Of a stretch of DNA of 64,000 nt, positions 22,868 to 33,239 are shown piece after piece (the first letter of the stretch is position 1; each line of letters starts with the position of its first letter). Made by a program: the position numbers and the translations under genes. Below the pieces are notes generated by a model, which made no database searches, was not told the DNA's origin, and saw only the letters and a program-made list of their open reading frames with translations. Source of the DNA: Meghimatium bilineatum (lineage: Eukaryota; Mollusca; Gastropoda; Stylommatophora; Philomycidae); contig CM067322.1 of assembly GCA_034231615.1 (NCBI GenBank), forward strand, positions 64,633,349-64,697,348, in the 5' to 3' direction.

Positions 22868-23035
22868 GTGGGGGGGGGGAGTTATCCCGTCCATAAAGGG
22901 TAAGCCAGTTACCCAGTAAGCCGTAACCATGCTAAATTCGGATGTGAAAGGCGCAGATATCACAGCCAAGCTGTAAATATGACACGGATTATACCTCACT
23001 AACCAGGAGTTAAAGAACAAACGCAAAAGCAGAAT
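22868..23035 (+). mobile_element. SINE-A copy, 5'-truncated
   Basis: CCATGCTAAATTCGGATGTG, AAGGCGCAGATATCACAGCC and AAGCTGTAAATATGACAC, then CAGGAGTTAAAGAACAAACGC correspond to the central and 3' modules of SINE-A. A run of G at about 22871-22880 marks the left side. Confidence 0.75.
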
Positions 23036-23213
23036 GACCAGGAGAAATGATATAATGAAATGCTTTATGCTTCACTGTAACTAACCTATTGTCTCTTTCT
23101 ATTACATATGTAAAAAGGGTTAAAACAGCGTAGTGGGTTGATTTCATTGTATGCGGACTTCTTCATAGGTACTCATCCCTCTTAACGGCGCGGTACGCCG
23201 TCCAACAATAGTA

Positions 23214-23290
23214 TCAAACATAGCACGTAACTCCGTAGCTTTATTTATAGTTACCAGGGATATCCGAAATAATACATATGTAAATAAGAC
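23214..23290 (-). mobile_element. SINE-D fragment
   Basis: CGTAACTCCGTAGCTTTATT (plus-strand sense) matches the SINE-D end at 8.0, 27.3 and 37.2 kb. It joins directly to a SINE-B copy on its right. Confidence 0.5.
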
Positions 23291-23458
23291 CCTGCCGCCG
23301 AATACGAATGTCTCGGGTCATTGGTGCAAATAGAACGGCCACACAGCCCATTTCCACACTCCTGACTGCATCCTGCTTGAAATATAGTAGGACCGTTGTC
23401 CTGTTACAAGAAAGATTCAGCAGGAGTTTAAGAATGAACACTGAAGAGAAATAAGACC
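23291..23458 (+). mobile_element. SINE-B copy
   Basis: The order is CGAATACGAATGTCTCGG, CATTGGTGCAAATAGAACGG, CCACACAGCCCATTTCC, then a single GTTGTCCTGTTACAAGAAAG piece, and the 3' end GAGTTTAAGAATGAACACTGAAG. Here the 40-bp 3' piece is present once, unlike the expanded copy at 13.5 kb. Confidence 0.85.
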
Positions 23459-23556
23459 TCATGACCCAGGATCTAACTTTACGCCTCTTGAGTATACAAC
23501 CCACTTGGCTCAACCATTACGCTAGAGATATTCCCTAGGAGAAGACATCAACAAAT

Positions 23557-23722
23557 ATTTCCTATTTCTGATATATTAAAATAGCCCTTTCACTTATTTC
23601 TATATTTCTGATATATTAAAATAGCCCTTTGACTTACTTCTATATTTATTTCTGAATTATTGTATTTTCTGGATCACATTTTCTGGATCACATTTTCTGG
23701 ATCACATTTTATGGATCACATT
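23557..23722. repeat. Two short tandem duplications
   Basis: A segment of about 50 bp ending TTTCTGATATATTAAAATAG is present twice (23565-23650). Then a 14-15-bp unit around TTTCTGGATCACAT occurs five or so times (23668-23722). Confidence 0.85.
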
Positions 23723-23756
23723 TTATGGATCTTCGTTATCTCATTTTTCTCTAGGC

Positions 23757-23835
23757 CAGGGGTTTCCAAACTGGTGACACCTACATGAGAGCGGGGGCGA
23801 GACTTGAGGTGACCTCATGGGACGCGAAGATATTT
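23757..23835 (+). mobile_element. Possible hAT-like terminal sequence
   Basis: CAGGGGTTTCCAAACTGGTG resembles the terminal inverted repeats of many hAT transposons ('CAGxGGTTCxCAAACT'). I see no matching opposite end close by, so this is only a candidate. Confidence 0.3.
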
Positions 23836-23867
23836 GGCAATTTATTGCACTAAAAGCATGTCTCCAT

Positions 23868-24192
23868 ATTTGATTTCACATACAGAGATAATGTCTCATG
23901 TTTGTTTTCACAGACAGAGATCATGCCTTCATATTTGATTTCGCAGATAGAGATCATGTCTCCATATTTAATTTCACAGACAGAGATCATGTCTTCCTAT
24001 TTGATTTCACAGACATAGATCATGTCTTCATATTTGATTTCACAGACAGAGATCATGTCTTCATAATTGATTTCACAGACATAGATCATGTCTTCATATT
24101 TGATTTCACAGACGGAGATCATGTCTCCATATTTCACCTGACAGATAGATCATTCCTCCATATTTCACCTGACAGATAGATCATATCACCAT
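23868..24192. repeat. 33-bp tandem array, about ten copies
   Basis: The unit CATGTCTTCATATTTGATTT plus CACAGACAGAGAT recurs with a 33-bp period. Because 33 is divisible by three and no stop falls in frame, one plus-strand frame stays open for 93 codons with an 11-residue period. It has no other sign of coding. Confidence 0.95.
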
Positions 24193-24809
24193 ATTTAATT
24201 TGGCAGTGTTCAAGCCAAGCACCCCTCCTACGAAAATTTGCTTTTACAAATATAAATCATCTGATTTGTAGCCGAATCTATATTTATGTTGTTTGATTGA
24301 TCATCATTTTTTTCTGGATTATGTAAATTCTATTCCGTCTACCAACTAATTTCCCTTAGCTGATGCATGTCACAATACCTGTAGACTAGTGTATGTCTAC
24401 TAATATGTTCCAGAATCAATGTTAAGTTGATATGAGTTTGTTTTGATGCCAGTTGATTATAGTCATCAGCGTGTTGTACTTCATTGTTTTCGAATGTTTA
24501 GTCGTCATGTCTACCACAGGTTCAGAAACTATAATAGATCAACCAACTGGTTCAGAACCATCTACAACTTAAAATCGTGAAAATAGTAGTCGCGGTTAGA
24601 ATAGTACTGCGTGCAGAACCCAAACAGCATCATTTATCTTGACTGAAGTAACTAATCATTGGTCACCTTGTGTATACTGTGTATCATCAGTCAATGAAAA
24701 GCACGGAAACAGTCGAATCACAGAAAATAAGTGAAGTTGCTTGAAATCAGCGCACAGGAATAGTATGATGAAGGACTAAGTTTAATAGCCGTCTGACTCT
24801 TGTGTGGTG
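24193..24809. other. Unassigned DNA
   Basis: Nothing recognised. Confidence 0.4.
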
Positions 24810-25080
24810 CCGGGGTCCGAAAGGGGAGCAAAGAATAGCAACATTGTTTACCTTACACGCATGTCGTAAAAGGCGACAAAGGAGGTTATGGGAGGGAGTT
24901 GGCTGTCCCATCCCATATAGGGTCAGAGACCCAGAGCCATGCTGAAGTCGGATGTGTCAGGCCGAAAGGCGCAGATATCGCAGCAATGCTGTAAACCGTG
25001 ACACAACACATTTCGTTCTCCGGACTACATCCTGCTAATCTGCAGGAGTTTGAGAACGAACGCAGAAGAAGAAGAAGATA
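24810..25080 (+). mobile_element. SINE-A reference copy, near full length
   Basis: The head has a tRNA B-box-like GCCGGGGTCCGAAAGG (GGGTTCGAAA in the 50.2-kb copy). The body runs GGAGCAAAGAATAGCAACAT, GCATGTCGTAAAAGGCGAC, GGGAGTTGGCTGTCCCATCC, then CATGCTGAAGTCGGATGTGT, CAGGCCGAAAGGCGCAGATA and a CTCCGGACTACATCC block. The 3' end is GAGTTTGAGAACGAACGC followed by AGAAGAAGAAGAAG. No A box is clear, so the head is either 5'-truncated or unusually short. Confidence 0.9.
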
Positions 25081-25858
25081 TCAGTCTGTATTCTGCACTT
25101 GTTCTGTTTGTTCATTGTTTTGATCTAATCGAATCTTCTACCAGATCGATTTGATTATGTTATAGAACGACGTTACCAAAACACTATTGAGATAGCTGCC
25201 GGAAGACAACTTCTAAAAATTACCATGTTATACAGTTGACAAAACAACAAGCTTCTAAACATGATTGTCTGGGCGTGTTTCTGTAAACAAGTTGACGATT
25301 GGTTTAAAACAAAGCCACTTTACGTGCACTGTCTTGACGTTTCTAGATGATTATTTCAATTATCCTGTTGGATCTGAGTAAATATTGCAAGCCCTAAAGG
25401 TAGGAGAGCGGAGTGGTGTCAGCTAGGTCACTAGGCCTATAGACATTTAAATATACAAAAGATCCACATGCGGCGTCACAAACACAGTCGGTGTTTTTCA
25501 CCGTTTTTCGGGATTTGCCGTCTTTGAAGAATTTTCACTAGTGCAGCTAGAAAATATATGAGCCTCGTGTGTAAGAAGTCCTTCTCCGAAATAGTAGTTC
25601 GTGCTGATCCTACACAGTGTCACTTATATTGGCATATCCGACTTTTCTCGTTATTTGCTTTGTCTAGCGACACAAATATACGCAAAACGATCAACCGTCA
25701 GTTGCATCAGTTGATTGACATATTTGCGAGATCAGCACGCGTGATTATTCTGAAAAAAGACTTGCTATTTACTGTAAAGGAAATTCTGGCAATGTTTTGT
25801 TAACAACGAAACGTTTCTCCTGCCTTGATCAACTCCTTGGACATACAGACAAACCAAC
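25081..25858. other. Unassigned DNA
   Basis: An 81-codon open frame at 25558-25803 has no recognised domain, and I do not call it a gene. Confidence 0.4.
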
Positions 25859-26175
25859 GTGAACGTCGGTAAAGACCTGAATATAGATGATGTTCTTAGA
25901 AATTATCAAAACAAACACAGGCTAACACCTTTTGGATATATAAACAGATTAAGTTTAAAAGACTCAAAGACTGGTTTAGAAAGATTAATCATGGATGGAA
26001 AGTTTCCAGGAAAGAGAACAACCGGCAGACCAAAACTAAGATGGACACGTAATATCGAAAACCTCGTGAACATGAATGTGGAAGAGGATGGGCAGCTTGC
26101 ACAGAAGCGAGAGACTTTACAGAGTGACAGTGAGGACAACGTTCTGCAAAGAGAAAGTCACAGATAGATAGCACG
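25859..26175 (+). mobile_element. RTE-b-like LINE 3' end, (GATA)n tail
   Basis: The open stretch includes FGYINRL, TGLERLIMDGKFPGKRTTGR, PKLRWTRNIENLVNMNVEED and a C-terminal LQSDSEDNVLQRESHR. A short GATAGATAG tail follows the stop. The plus-strand copy at 56.2-57.0 kb ends with the same residues (GQCSAKKGHI region), and the minus-strand copy at 52.06-52.35 kb has the same tail. Confidence 0.8.
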
Positions 26176-26559
26176 TTTAAAAAAATTATATATAAATATA
26201 TATATACGCTATGAAAGGGAAAATAGGTTTAGGTAGGTTTGAAGGATCTCTTTATATAACGATATACCATGGAATTTGCCATCACATTAACAGTCTCTTG
26301 TAAATAAATGTAGTAGTCATACTTAGTCCTATTAATGCAATGTTTACAAAGAAAATAGTTAGTCCTTTGACTAAAGACCTAGTAGGCGTGTGTCGTGTCT
26401 TTGATCCATCTGAAACAGAACGAGCTCTCCAAGAAAGCAGGATTGATATCAACTGCGACGTAACATAAGAGATTTCCTTTTCGGTGACACCAAACACGTG
26501 AGAAACTTAATTTTCTTGAGTTTCTTCACGTATTTTCGACATGTTAATTTTACATTTTC
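26176..26559. other. Unassigned AT-rich DNA
   Basis: Nothing recognised apart from a short TATATA run at 26190. Confidence 0.4.
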
Positions 26560-26902
26560 TACAGAAGAATGCTGAGAATACCATGAACTGCCAGAAAAAC
26601 TAATGTAGAGGTGTTGAAAGAGTCAAATGCGAAACGGAGCTTAATCAACAATATAAGAAAAAGGCAATCTTCTTTTTTTGACCACTTCATGAGACAGGCA
26701 GGTTTAGAGAACATATTCACAACAGGCAAAATTGTAGGCAACAGAGACAAAGGGCGACAACGTGAGAAAATATTAGACAGTTTGACAACCTTGCACGGAA
26801 AGGAAACAGCAACTACCTTGATACATAATACTGTGGATAGAGAGCTGTGGAGAGCCATGACCGCCTACGCCAGCTGGCATGGCACCTGATGATGATGATG
26901 AA
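26560..26902 (+). mobile_element. RTE-a-like LINE 3' end, (TGATGA)n tail
   Basis: RRMLRIP, TARKTNVEVLKESNAKRSL, INNIRKRQSSFFDHFMRQ, GLENIFTTGKIVGNRDKGRQ and the terminal ELWRAMTAYASWHGT are in order, followed by a stop and TGATGATGATGAAG. The single stop after RIP is the only lesion in about 110 codons, so this is one of the better-preserved copies. Near-identical blocks lie at 38.28 and 40.86-41.2 kb. Confidence 0.85.
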
Positions 26903-26984
26903 GCAGATTAAAGAGAAACTGTTTTCTATGGTTATTTGTCAACTCTTCACGTATTTCTGTCTATATTTGTCTTTTCATTATAAA

Positions 26985-27150
26985 AAGGAATTAAACATTT
27001 CAATGTTCTGTAATTGTGTCAATGACGTCGAAATGTCAGATCATGTTTTCTTAAGATGCCAACCTTATTTTGTTAAATATTTTTAAGGAAATTACTAGTA
27101 AAATAATACAAATAGAGCAGTAATATCAAGGAAAATATTGATTGGTCAAT
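26985..27150 (+). mobile_element. LINE C-terminal Cys-motif relic
   Basis: FCNCVNDVEMSDHVFLRCQPYF resembles the 'CxCG ... ExxxHVLxxCP' motif of RNase-H-bearing LINE proteins, also seen at 16.5 kb. It is short and has no tail. Confidence 0.45.
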
Positions 27151-27315
27151 GAGTAAGGTACAAACGCTTCTTGGTGATGCACGGACATTTCAACCACTAA
27201 TGCGAGTCCACCTAGACGAAGGAATAGAGAATTTACTTTATTGTACTCGGATTTCCCATATGTATTCAATTCTTCTCAGCTTAGTACACTTAACACTCAG
27301 AGTATCACTCCTACC

Positions 27316-27435
27316 ACACAACTCTGTAGCTTTATGTGCTAATACCATGGAATCTAGAAAAAAATACACTTTCAAACAAGACGCTACGATTCGAATCGAA
27401 CAGCGACCTCTGGATATACGACATTCTGTTCGTTG
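27316..27435 (-). mobile_element. SINE-D copy
   Basis: CACAACTCTGTAGCTTTATG (plus sense) and a downstream GATTCGAATCGAAC correspond to the ends of other SINE-D copies. On the minus strand the head has a B-box-like GTTCGATTCGAATC. Confidence 0.6.
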
Positions 27436-27619
27436 AGAGGGGGGAAGTACAAATGGAGCAACCCGAGTAAAATGAAGGCATTCCTTTAAGCCTTATTAAT
27501 CGACTTTTTCCATTAGCTAATCATAATCAGTAGTATTCTGTTTTAATTTAATTTTTGGACACATGCGTTCTTGTTTATATTATAATATTGCTTGTAGGTT
27601 TCTCGATAAGAGTATTTGT
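27436..27619. other. Unassigned spacer
   Basis: Nothing recognised. Confidence 0.4.
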
Positions 27620-29045
27620 CGTACCTGATCAATGATCACATTGTTGGTGAGAGTGGCTCGTACGTGATCAATGACTACAGTGCTGGTGGGTGGTTTCTAG
27701 TACCTGATCAATGATCACATTGTTGGTGAGAGTGGCTCGTACGTGATCAATGACTACAGTGCTGGTGGGTGGTTTCTAGTACCTGATCAATGATCACATT
27801 GTTGGTGAGAGTGGCTCGTACGTGATCAATGACTACAGTGCTGGTGTGTGGTTTCTAGTACCTGATCAATGATCACATTGCTGTTGAGAGTGGCTCGTAC
27901 GTGATCAATGACTACAGTGCTGATGTGTGGTTTCTAGTACCTGATCAATGATCACATTGTTGGTGAGAGTGGCTCGTACGTGATCAATGACTACAGTGCT
28001 AGTGGGTGGTTTCTAGTACCTGATCAATGATCACATTGCTGTTGAGAGTGGCTCGTACGTGATCAATGACTACAGTGCTGATGTGTGGTTTCTAGTACCT
28101 GATCAATGATCACATTGTTGGTGAGAGTGGCTCGTACGTGATCAATGACTACAGTGCTGGTGGGTGGTTTCTAGTACCTGATCAATGATCACATTGCTGT
28201 TGAGAGTGGCTCGTACGTGATCAATGACTACAGTGCTGATGTGTGGTTTCTAGTACCTGATCAATGATCACATTGTTGGTGAGAGTGGCTCGTACGTGAT
28301 CAATGACTACAGTGCTAGTGGGTGGTTTCTAGTACCTGATCAATGATCACATTGCTGTTGAGAGTGGCTCGTACGTGATCAATGACTACAGTGCTGATGT
28401 GTGGTTTCTAGTACCTGATCAATGATCACATTGTTGGTAAGAGTGGCTCGTACGTGATCAATGACTACAGTGCTAGTGGGTGGTTTCTAGTACCTGATCA
28501 ATGATCACATTGCTGTTGAGAGTGGCTCGTACGTGATCAATGACTACAGTGCTGATGTGTGGTTTCTAGTACCTGATCAATGATCACATTGTTGGTGAGA
28601 GTGGCTCGTACGTGATCAATGACTACAGTGCTGGTGGGTGGTTTCTAGTACCTGATCAATGATCACATTGCTGTTGAGAGTGGCTCGTACGTGATCAATG
28701 ACTACAGTGCTGATGTGTGGTTTCTAGTACCTGATCAATGATCACATTGTTGGTGAGAGTGGCTCGTACGTGATCAATGACTACAGTGCTAGTGGGTGGT
28801 TTCTAGTACCTGATCAATGATCACATTGCTGTTGAGAGTGGCTCGTACGTGATCAATGACTACAGTGCTGATGTGTGGTTTCTAGTACCTGATCAATGAT
28901 CACATTGTTGGTGAGAGTGGCTCGTACGTGATCAATGACTACAGTGCTGGTGGGTGGTTTCTAGTACCTGATCAATGATCACATTGCTGTTGGTGAGTGT
29001 TTTCTCCAAGCTGATCAATGATTACAATGCATGTATGTGGTGTCT
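27620..29045. repeat. 79-bp satellite-like array with 158-bp higher-order structure
   Basis: CCTGATCAATGATCACATTG recurs every 79 bp (27624, 27703, 27782 and on), about 18 units. Three variants are distinguishable: A (GTTGGTGAGAG ... GCTGGTGGG), B (GCTGTTGAGAG ... GCTGATGTG) and C (GTTGGTGAGAG ... GCTAGTGGG). From unit 4 the order is B C B A B C B C B A B C B A, so B alternates strictly with A or C in 158-bp dimers. Units carry the palindrome TGATCA twice and a TACGTGATCA. The edge at 28985-29045 is degenerate. Confidence 0.97.
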
Positions 29046-29905
29046 CGTACCTGATACGTGATTAAACTGCGAGGTGCATAGGGTACCGCATTATCTCGTT
29101 AGACCCAGAGTTAGCAGAAAAACAATTTCTTAAAAGTACCTCCCCGTGGTGCACACTGTAAATAGAGAGACAGCTATTTTTGCTGTCGTTCTGGTCAACA
29201 CTTTTAGGCTCGTGCTCGTGCACACTACAATGTAAGGCCGTAGATAGAATGAGAATTGCTCGCAAAAAAAAGCAATAGACCTCTACGCCAACATAACCAG
29301 CAGCACTGTCGACACACAGTAAAATAAGGCATCTGTGTATTTCGTCTCAGTAAACCAAAAAACCAGAAACATTGTAGGGCTGCCAATGACAATGTCCGAT
29401 ATGGGTAGATCCCGTTAAGATGTGGTGATCCTATGAGTACAGTGACTCTGGAAACGGTAACACGCGATAGAGTGCATCACTGTGCATGCGAATCGATATT
29501 GTGACATCGAAGCTACAATTGTCCAGCACGAGGCAGACTGGTGGAAAGGATGTTCGTGCTGGAGAACGCACAGAAGCCAAACATCCCACCACAATAGACT
29601 TCATTCAAAGTAGTTTTTCCTAGGGTATTGGTTACGCCACTCCAACATGAACCTAAGAGAAAATACAATATTAGGCTGATATTTTTCCGTGACTATGGGC
29701 ACAATATGAGTGAGGTGGTCAGCAAAATGATTATAATTGTTTACATGTCCAGACTATATCGGATAACTATTAGTTGCGTATAGCTAAGCATAAGACTTGT
29801 TTGTTGTCGAAGAGAGAAAAATTTATTGAAAATTGATGAAAACAAATAAGAGAAAATAAACTTACGGAAATGAACTAAGAATAGATTTTGAACCATGTAA
29901 TAGTA
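29046..29905. other. Unassigned DNA
   Basis: No gene was recognised in about 850 bases between two arrays. Confidence 0.4.
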
Positions 29906-29919
29906 TTACTTAATTAAAC

Positions 29920-30508
29920 GCTGTAATAATATATCCTGAACTACGTAATACTATATCCTGAACTATGTAATAATATATTCTGAACTATCTAATAAGACAT
30001 CCTCAACGATGTAATAATATATCCTGAAATACGTAATACTATATCCTGAACTATGTAATAATATATTCTGAACTATCTAATAAGACATCCTCAACGATGT
30101 AATAATATATCCTGAACGATGTAACAATATATCCCGAACGATGTAATAATATATCCTGAACGATGTAATAATATATCCTGAACGATGTAACAATATATCC
30201 CGAACGATGTAATAATATATCCTGAACGATGTAATAATATATCCTGAACGATGTAACAATATATCCTGAACGATGTAATAATATATCCTGAACGATGTAA
30301 TAATATATCCTGAACGATGTAACAATATATCCCGAACGATGTAATAATATATCCTGAACGATGTAATAATATATCCTGAACGATGTAACAATATATCCCG
30401 AACGATGTAATAATATATCCTGAACGATGTAATAATATATCCTGAACGATGTAACAATATATCCTGAACGATGTAATAATATATCCTGAACTATGTAATA
30501 ATATACCA
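29920..30508. repeat. 22-bp array with 66-bp higher-order structure
   Basis: The unit is GTAATAATATATCCTGAACGAT. In the core two such units alternate with one GTAACAATATATCCCGAACG variant, giving a 66-bp trimer. At the left edge an 88-bp block of four diverged units is itself duplicated (about 29941-30028 and 30029-30116). Three minus-strand frames stay open with a 22-residue period because 66 is divisible by three. Confidence 0.97.
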
Positions 30509-30834
30509 GCAATAATTAAAAAATGCACCAAAAGCATCACTTATTTGAACCCTTGAATTGTTTATTTTAGTGAGCGATTTTCAAACCATGTGAATGTATA
30601 CCAGTTGACTAATGTTTTCACGGTTTATTGTTGTTGTCATGTTTTATTCCAGGTTTGCATGTTTCACGTGCAAAACATCAAATTGCTGAATTCTGACCAT
30701 ATTCCTACTAGTCGAATCAAGTTGGGATTTGGAATACACATTAGTAAAGTTTCAAGGAGTGAAACGCCATCTTTAATTTTTATCGAAAGGAAGTATGTTT
30801 TTTTTTCGTGTTTTTTTTCTATTGCCTCGACGTT
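30509..30834. other. Unassigned DNA
   Basis: An 84-codon open frame at 30590-30844 shows no domain. Confidence 0.4.
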
Positions 30835-31185
30835 CGACACATGAGCCTTGTCAGGCTGTTGGTGTGCAGAGGAGTGGTATGGTAACCAGGGAAGTTGCCA
30901 GACATTTTAATTGAAACCATTCAACTACAATGAGGCTGAATGAGAGTTTCTGGCTACGGGTACAACCAATAATCTTCCAAGGCCTGACCAACCTCGTTTA
31001 ACAATGATACCTCAAGATCCTCAAATACAATTGTGGCACCTGCGCAACCGCTTCTTAACAGCAACTCAGACAGCATCTCTTACACCTGCTACTAGGAGAC
31101 GCGTCAGCGCAAGCACGGTGCGACAGAGACTTCACTACGTTGGCTTGCAAAACAGATGTCCCAGCATTCGTTTTCTTTTTAACCT
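30835..31185 (+). mobile_element. Tc1-like transposase N-terminal relic
   Basis: The translation has VGVQRSGMVTREVARHFN (first helix-turn-helix, 'GMLQAGMxxxxVAxxFNV'), a RLNESF-like block, NNLPRPDQPRLT (GRPR-type linker), LWHLRNRFLTAT and RRRVSASTVRQRLHYVGLQNRCP (second helix-turn-helix). It is cut off before the catalytic core. It is a different copy from those at 4.6 and 44 kb. Confidence 0.8.
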
Positions 31186-31359
31186 TAGTGTAAACAACTG
31201 CTTAGGTGACGGTGCTAAATTTGTTAACGTTTTAGAAAAATGCACATTTGGGTCCGAAAATTTATACATTTATTTCATTTGTGTATTTTAAATTCAGCAC
31301 CAAAAATTGCTAAGCTTAAAACTCGGTGGTAGAAGAGTTTTCAATGATTGCTGGTATGT

Positions 31360-31402
31360 ATTTTGAACGATGTAATAATATATCTTGAACGACCGAATTG
31401 TC
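31360..31402. repeat. Detached unit of the 22-bp array
   Basis: GAACGATGTAATAATATATC then TTGAACGAC matches the 22-bp array 850 bases to the left. Only this single unit is present, on the far side of the Tc1-like relic. Confidence 0.8.
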
Positions 31403-31474
31403 TGCGCACTAACGACTATGTAGCATTTCCTATTCAGGACATTATATCAACATATAATGTGTGGGCTGTGGTGA

Positions 31475-31618
31475 TTTTCTAGGCAATATAAATGCGTTCA
31501 GTAGTTTGCCATTGCTTTCTGAACGGTCCGGATGCACAATTGCCTGGGGCGGGGATCGAACTCGGTATCTTGGCCATCACAGACGCGCTCTGTACCACTT
31601 CGCCACAGAGCCGGACCT
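31475..31618 (-). mobile_element. SINE-C copy with well-preserved tRNA-like head
   Basis: On the minus strand it starts GGTCCGGCTCTGTGGCGAAG and has an A-box match TGGCGAAGTGG and a B-box match GAGTTCGATCC about 35 bases later, the layout of an RNA polymerase III promoter. The body (GGACCGTTCAGAAAGCAATG) is shared with the other SINE-C copies. Confidence 0.85.
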
Positions 31619-31652
31619 ATGTACATTCAAATAATCATGTTTTCTCACTTAC

Positions 31653-31902
31653 CTGTCTGAATCAGATGCTAGTGAAGTCCGTCTACTGCCAGCACTACTT
31701 CCCGAAGACCTTCGAAGGTCAAGAGCAAGCGCTCCAAGCATCATGTGGTCTGAAGCCGATGCGTAGGATGTTCTGCGGCTGCCGTAGTCCACAAAAATCT
31801 GAGGCACCACAAATGGCGGTTCATCTCTGCTTCTTTTTCGAATCATTGGTCCGATAATTAAACTCTTTTTCTCCTCTTTGACTTTCTTTTTCTTGCATTT
31901 TC
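31653..31902 (-). CDS. Exon B of an unidentified membrane-protein gene (250 nt, internal)
   Basis: The exon lies between a strong acceptor (TGTTTCAG ending at 31903) and a strong donor (GACAG then GTAAGT, cut after 31653). It starts with the last two bases of a split Gly codon and ends two bases into a codon. The open frame has 82 full codons: KCKKKKVKEEKKSLIIGPM, then MIRKRSRDEPPFVVPQIFVD, YGSRRTSYASASDH, MMLGALALDLRRSSG and SSAGSRRTSLASDSD. Two RRTS sites fit basophilic kinases such as PKA. The peptide looks like an intracellular, disordered tail. Its phase fits exon A at 62.9 kb. No family is recognised; synaptotagmin-like is a guess. Confidence 0.75.
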
Positions 31903-31912
31903 CTGAAACATT

Positions 31913-32570
31913 CAGATAAAATTATTGGTTATTGTGGAACACAGTGCACACAAATGGTAGCTGTGTTACTGTGTTACTTTTTCGATAACTGTTGACAGAA
32001 AATGCTATAGCGTAAACACGTATTGACAATATAAATTACACTACTGTCAGAGGACAAGGATACTGATGTTTCATGACGTCACACTTCAACCAATCAAGTG
32101 ACATGCCAAGTGGTGAAGGCGATCATGTTTCTGCAGAACGCTTGTGTTGGTAATAACTTCAATTGGTGATATTTCCTAATACGACAGTGATAACTCATTT
32201 AGAAACCTTTATCTTTGTCTTCCTCTTCACGTCTTGATATTTTCGCGGTTCTAAATGTTAAATCTTTAGTCTTCTCATCGCATGCCATAAACATTTTGCC
32301 GCTTTTCATTTTTTTTAATAATTTCTCTTTTTACTCCATCATCTCTGATAACTTCTACTCTCGCTTTCTTGGCTGTCCATATTTTATTATTATTCTCAAA
32401 AATCACCTCCCATTGACGTTCATCTCACTTGGGGATATTTTGTTTACATTCATCCTTCACATTCGTAAAAAAGAATTTAGCTCGACATAACTTCCTAGCA
32501 CTCGAATTCACATGATGATGTTCCTCCTTCGCAAGCGAAGATGAGCATGGTAGGAAAAACATTAAATGCG
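31913..32570. other. Unassigned intronic DNA
   Basis: Pyrimidine-rich plus-strand sequence at 32200-32460 with a 91-codon open frame; no domain seen. Confidence 0.4.
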
Positions 32571-32574
32571 ATGA

Positions 32575-33235
32575 AAAAAAAAATTGGTAATTAACTCATT
32601 TGGTTTGTGAGTTCGTAAATGCCCGATGAGTCCGATTCGTGCACGGAAATTTCTATTGCAGTGCATGCAGGAGTGCTGAAGGTTCGGAGTAGAACATTGT
32701 TCGGTTCTGTCCTTCCGCTTCTTACGCTTGTGGATTGCCCGTAATGTTCTTTTTTTTTCAAATTTCGTGATGCCAGCAGTGATCTGGGTGTACCAGGCTG
32801 AGCGATCAAGTGATGTAGTCTCCCAGGAGCTAGGATCGATGCTGCAGTTCTTGAGAGAGCTTTTTAGGTGATCCTTGAAGCGCTTTTTCTGCCCTCCACT
32901 TGAACGTTTACCTTCGCACAGCTTCTCATAGAATAATCTCTTTGGAAGGCGCTTGTCTGGCATACGGATGTTGTGGCCATTCCGGCGGAGATGGGACCTA
33001 GTCAGCATTGCATGGATGCTTTGCATACGGGACTTCTAAAGAATTTTCGTATCTGGTACACGATCCTGCCAACGTACTCCCATGAGGTTTCGTAGGCACC
33101 GAAGATGAAAAGAGTTAAGCTGTCGAGCGTGTCTAGCATAGACAGTCCAGGATGACGCAGCATAAAGCAGTGTTGGCAGTACCACTGCGCGGTACACATC
33201 CAACTTAGTTGTCAGACTGAGACCACGCCTGATCC
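32575..33235 (-). mobile_element. LINE ORF2 C-terminal relic with C2H2 finger
   Basis: On the minus strand: LDVYRAVVLPTLLYAASSWT, RQLNSFHLRCLRNLMGVRWQ, DRVPDTKIL, then one stop, then IHAMLTRSHLRRNGHNIRM, DKRLPKRLFYEKLCEGKRS, a QKKRFKDHLKSSLKNC block and finally a zinc finger CMHCNRNFRARIGLIGHLRTH near the end. This is the standard C-terminal arrangement of a widespread animal LINE group, distinct from the RTE-like copies. Only one stop and a small frameshift interrupt about 210 codons, so it is relatively young. Confidence 0.85.
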
Positions 33236-33239
33236 AGAC

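Noticed and set aside
27620..29045. CRISPR-like array
   Set aside because: Units are contiguous with no unique spacers, and the host is clearly eukaryotic. The same holds for the other arrays.
30051..30540. Three overlapping minus-strand frames of 126-153 codons rich in Tyr and Ile
   Set aside because: All three frames of the 66-bp higher-order repeat are open at once, which is expected from the repeat and not from coding.
31475..31618. Functional tRNA gene
   Set aside because: A and B boxes are present but the acceptor stem does not close and the sequence continues into a body shared by at least four other copies. It is a SINE head.
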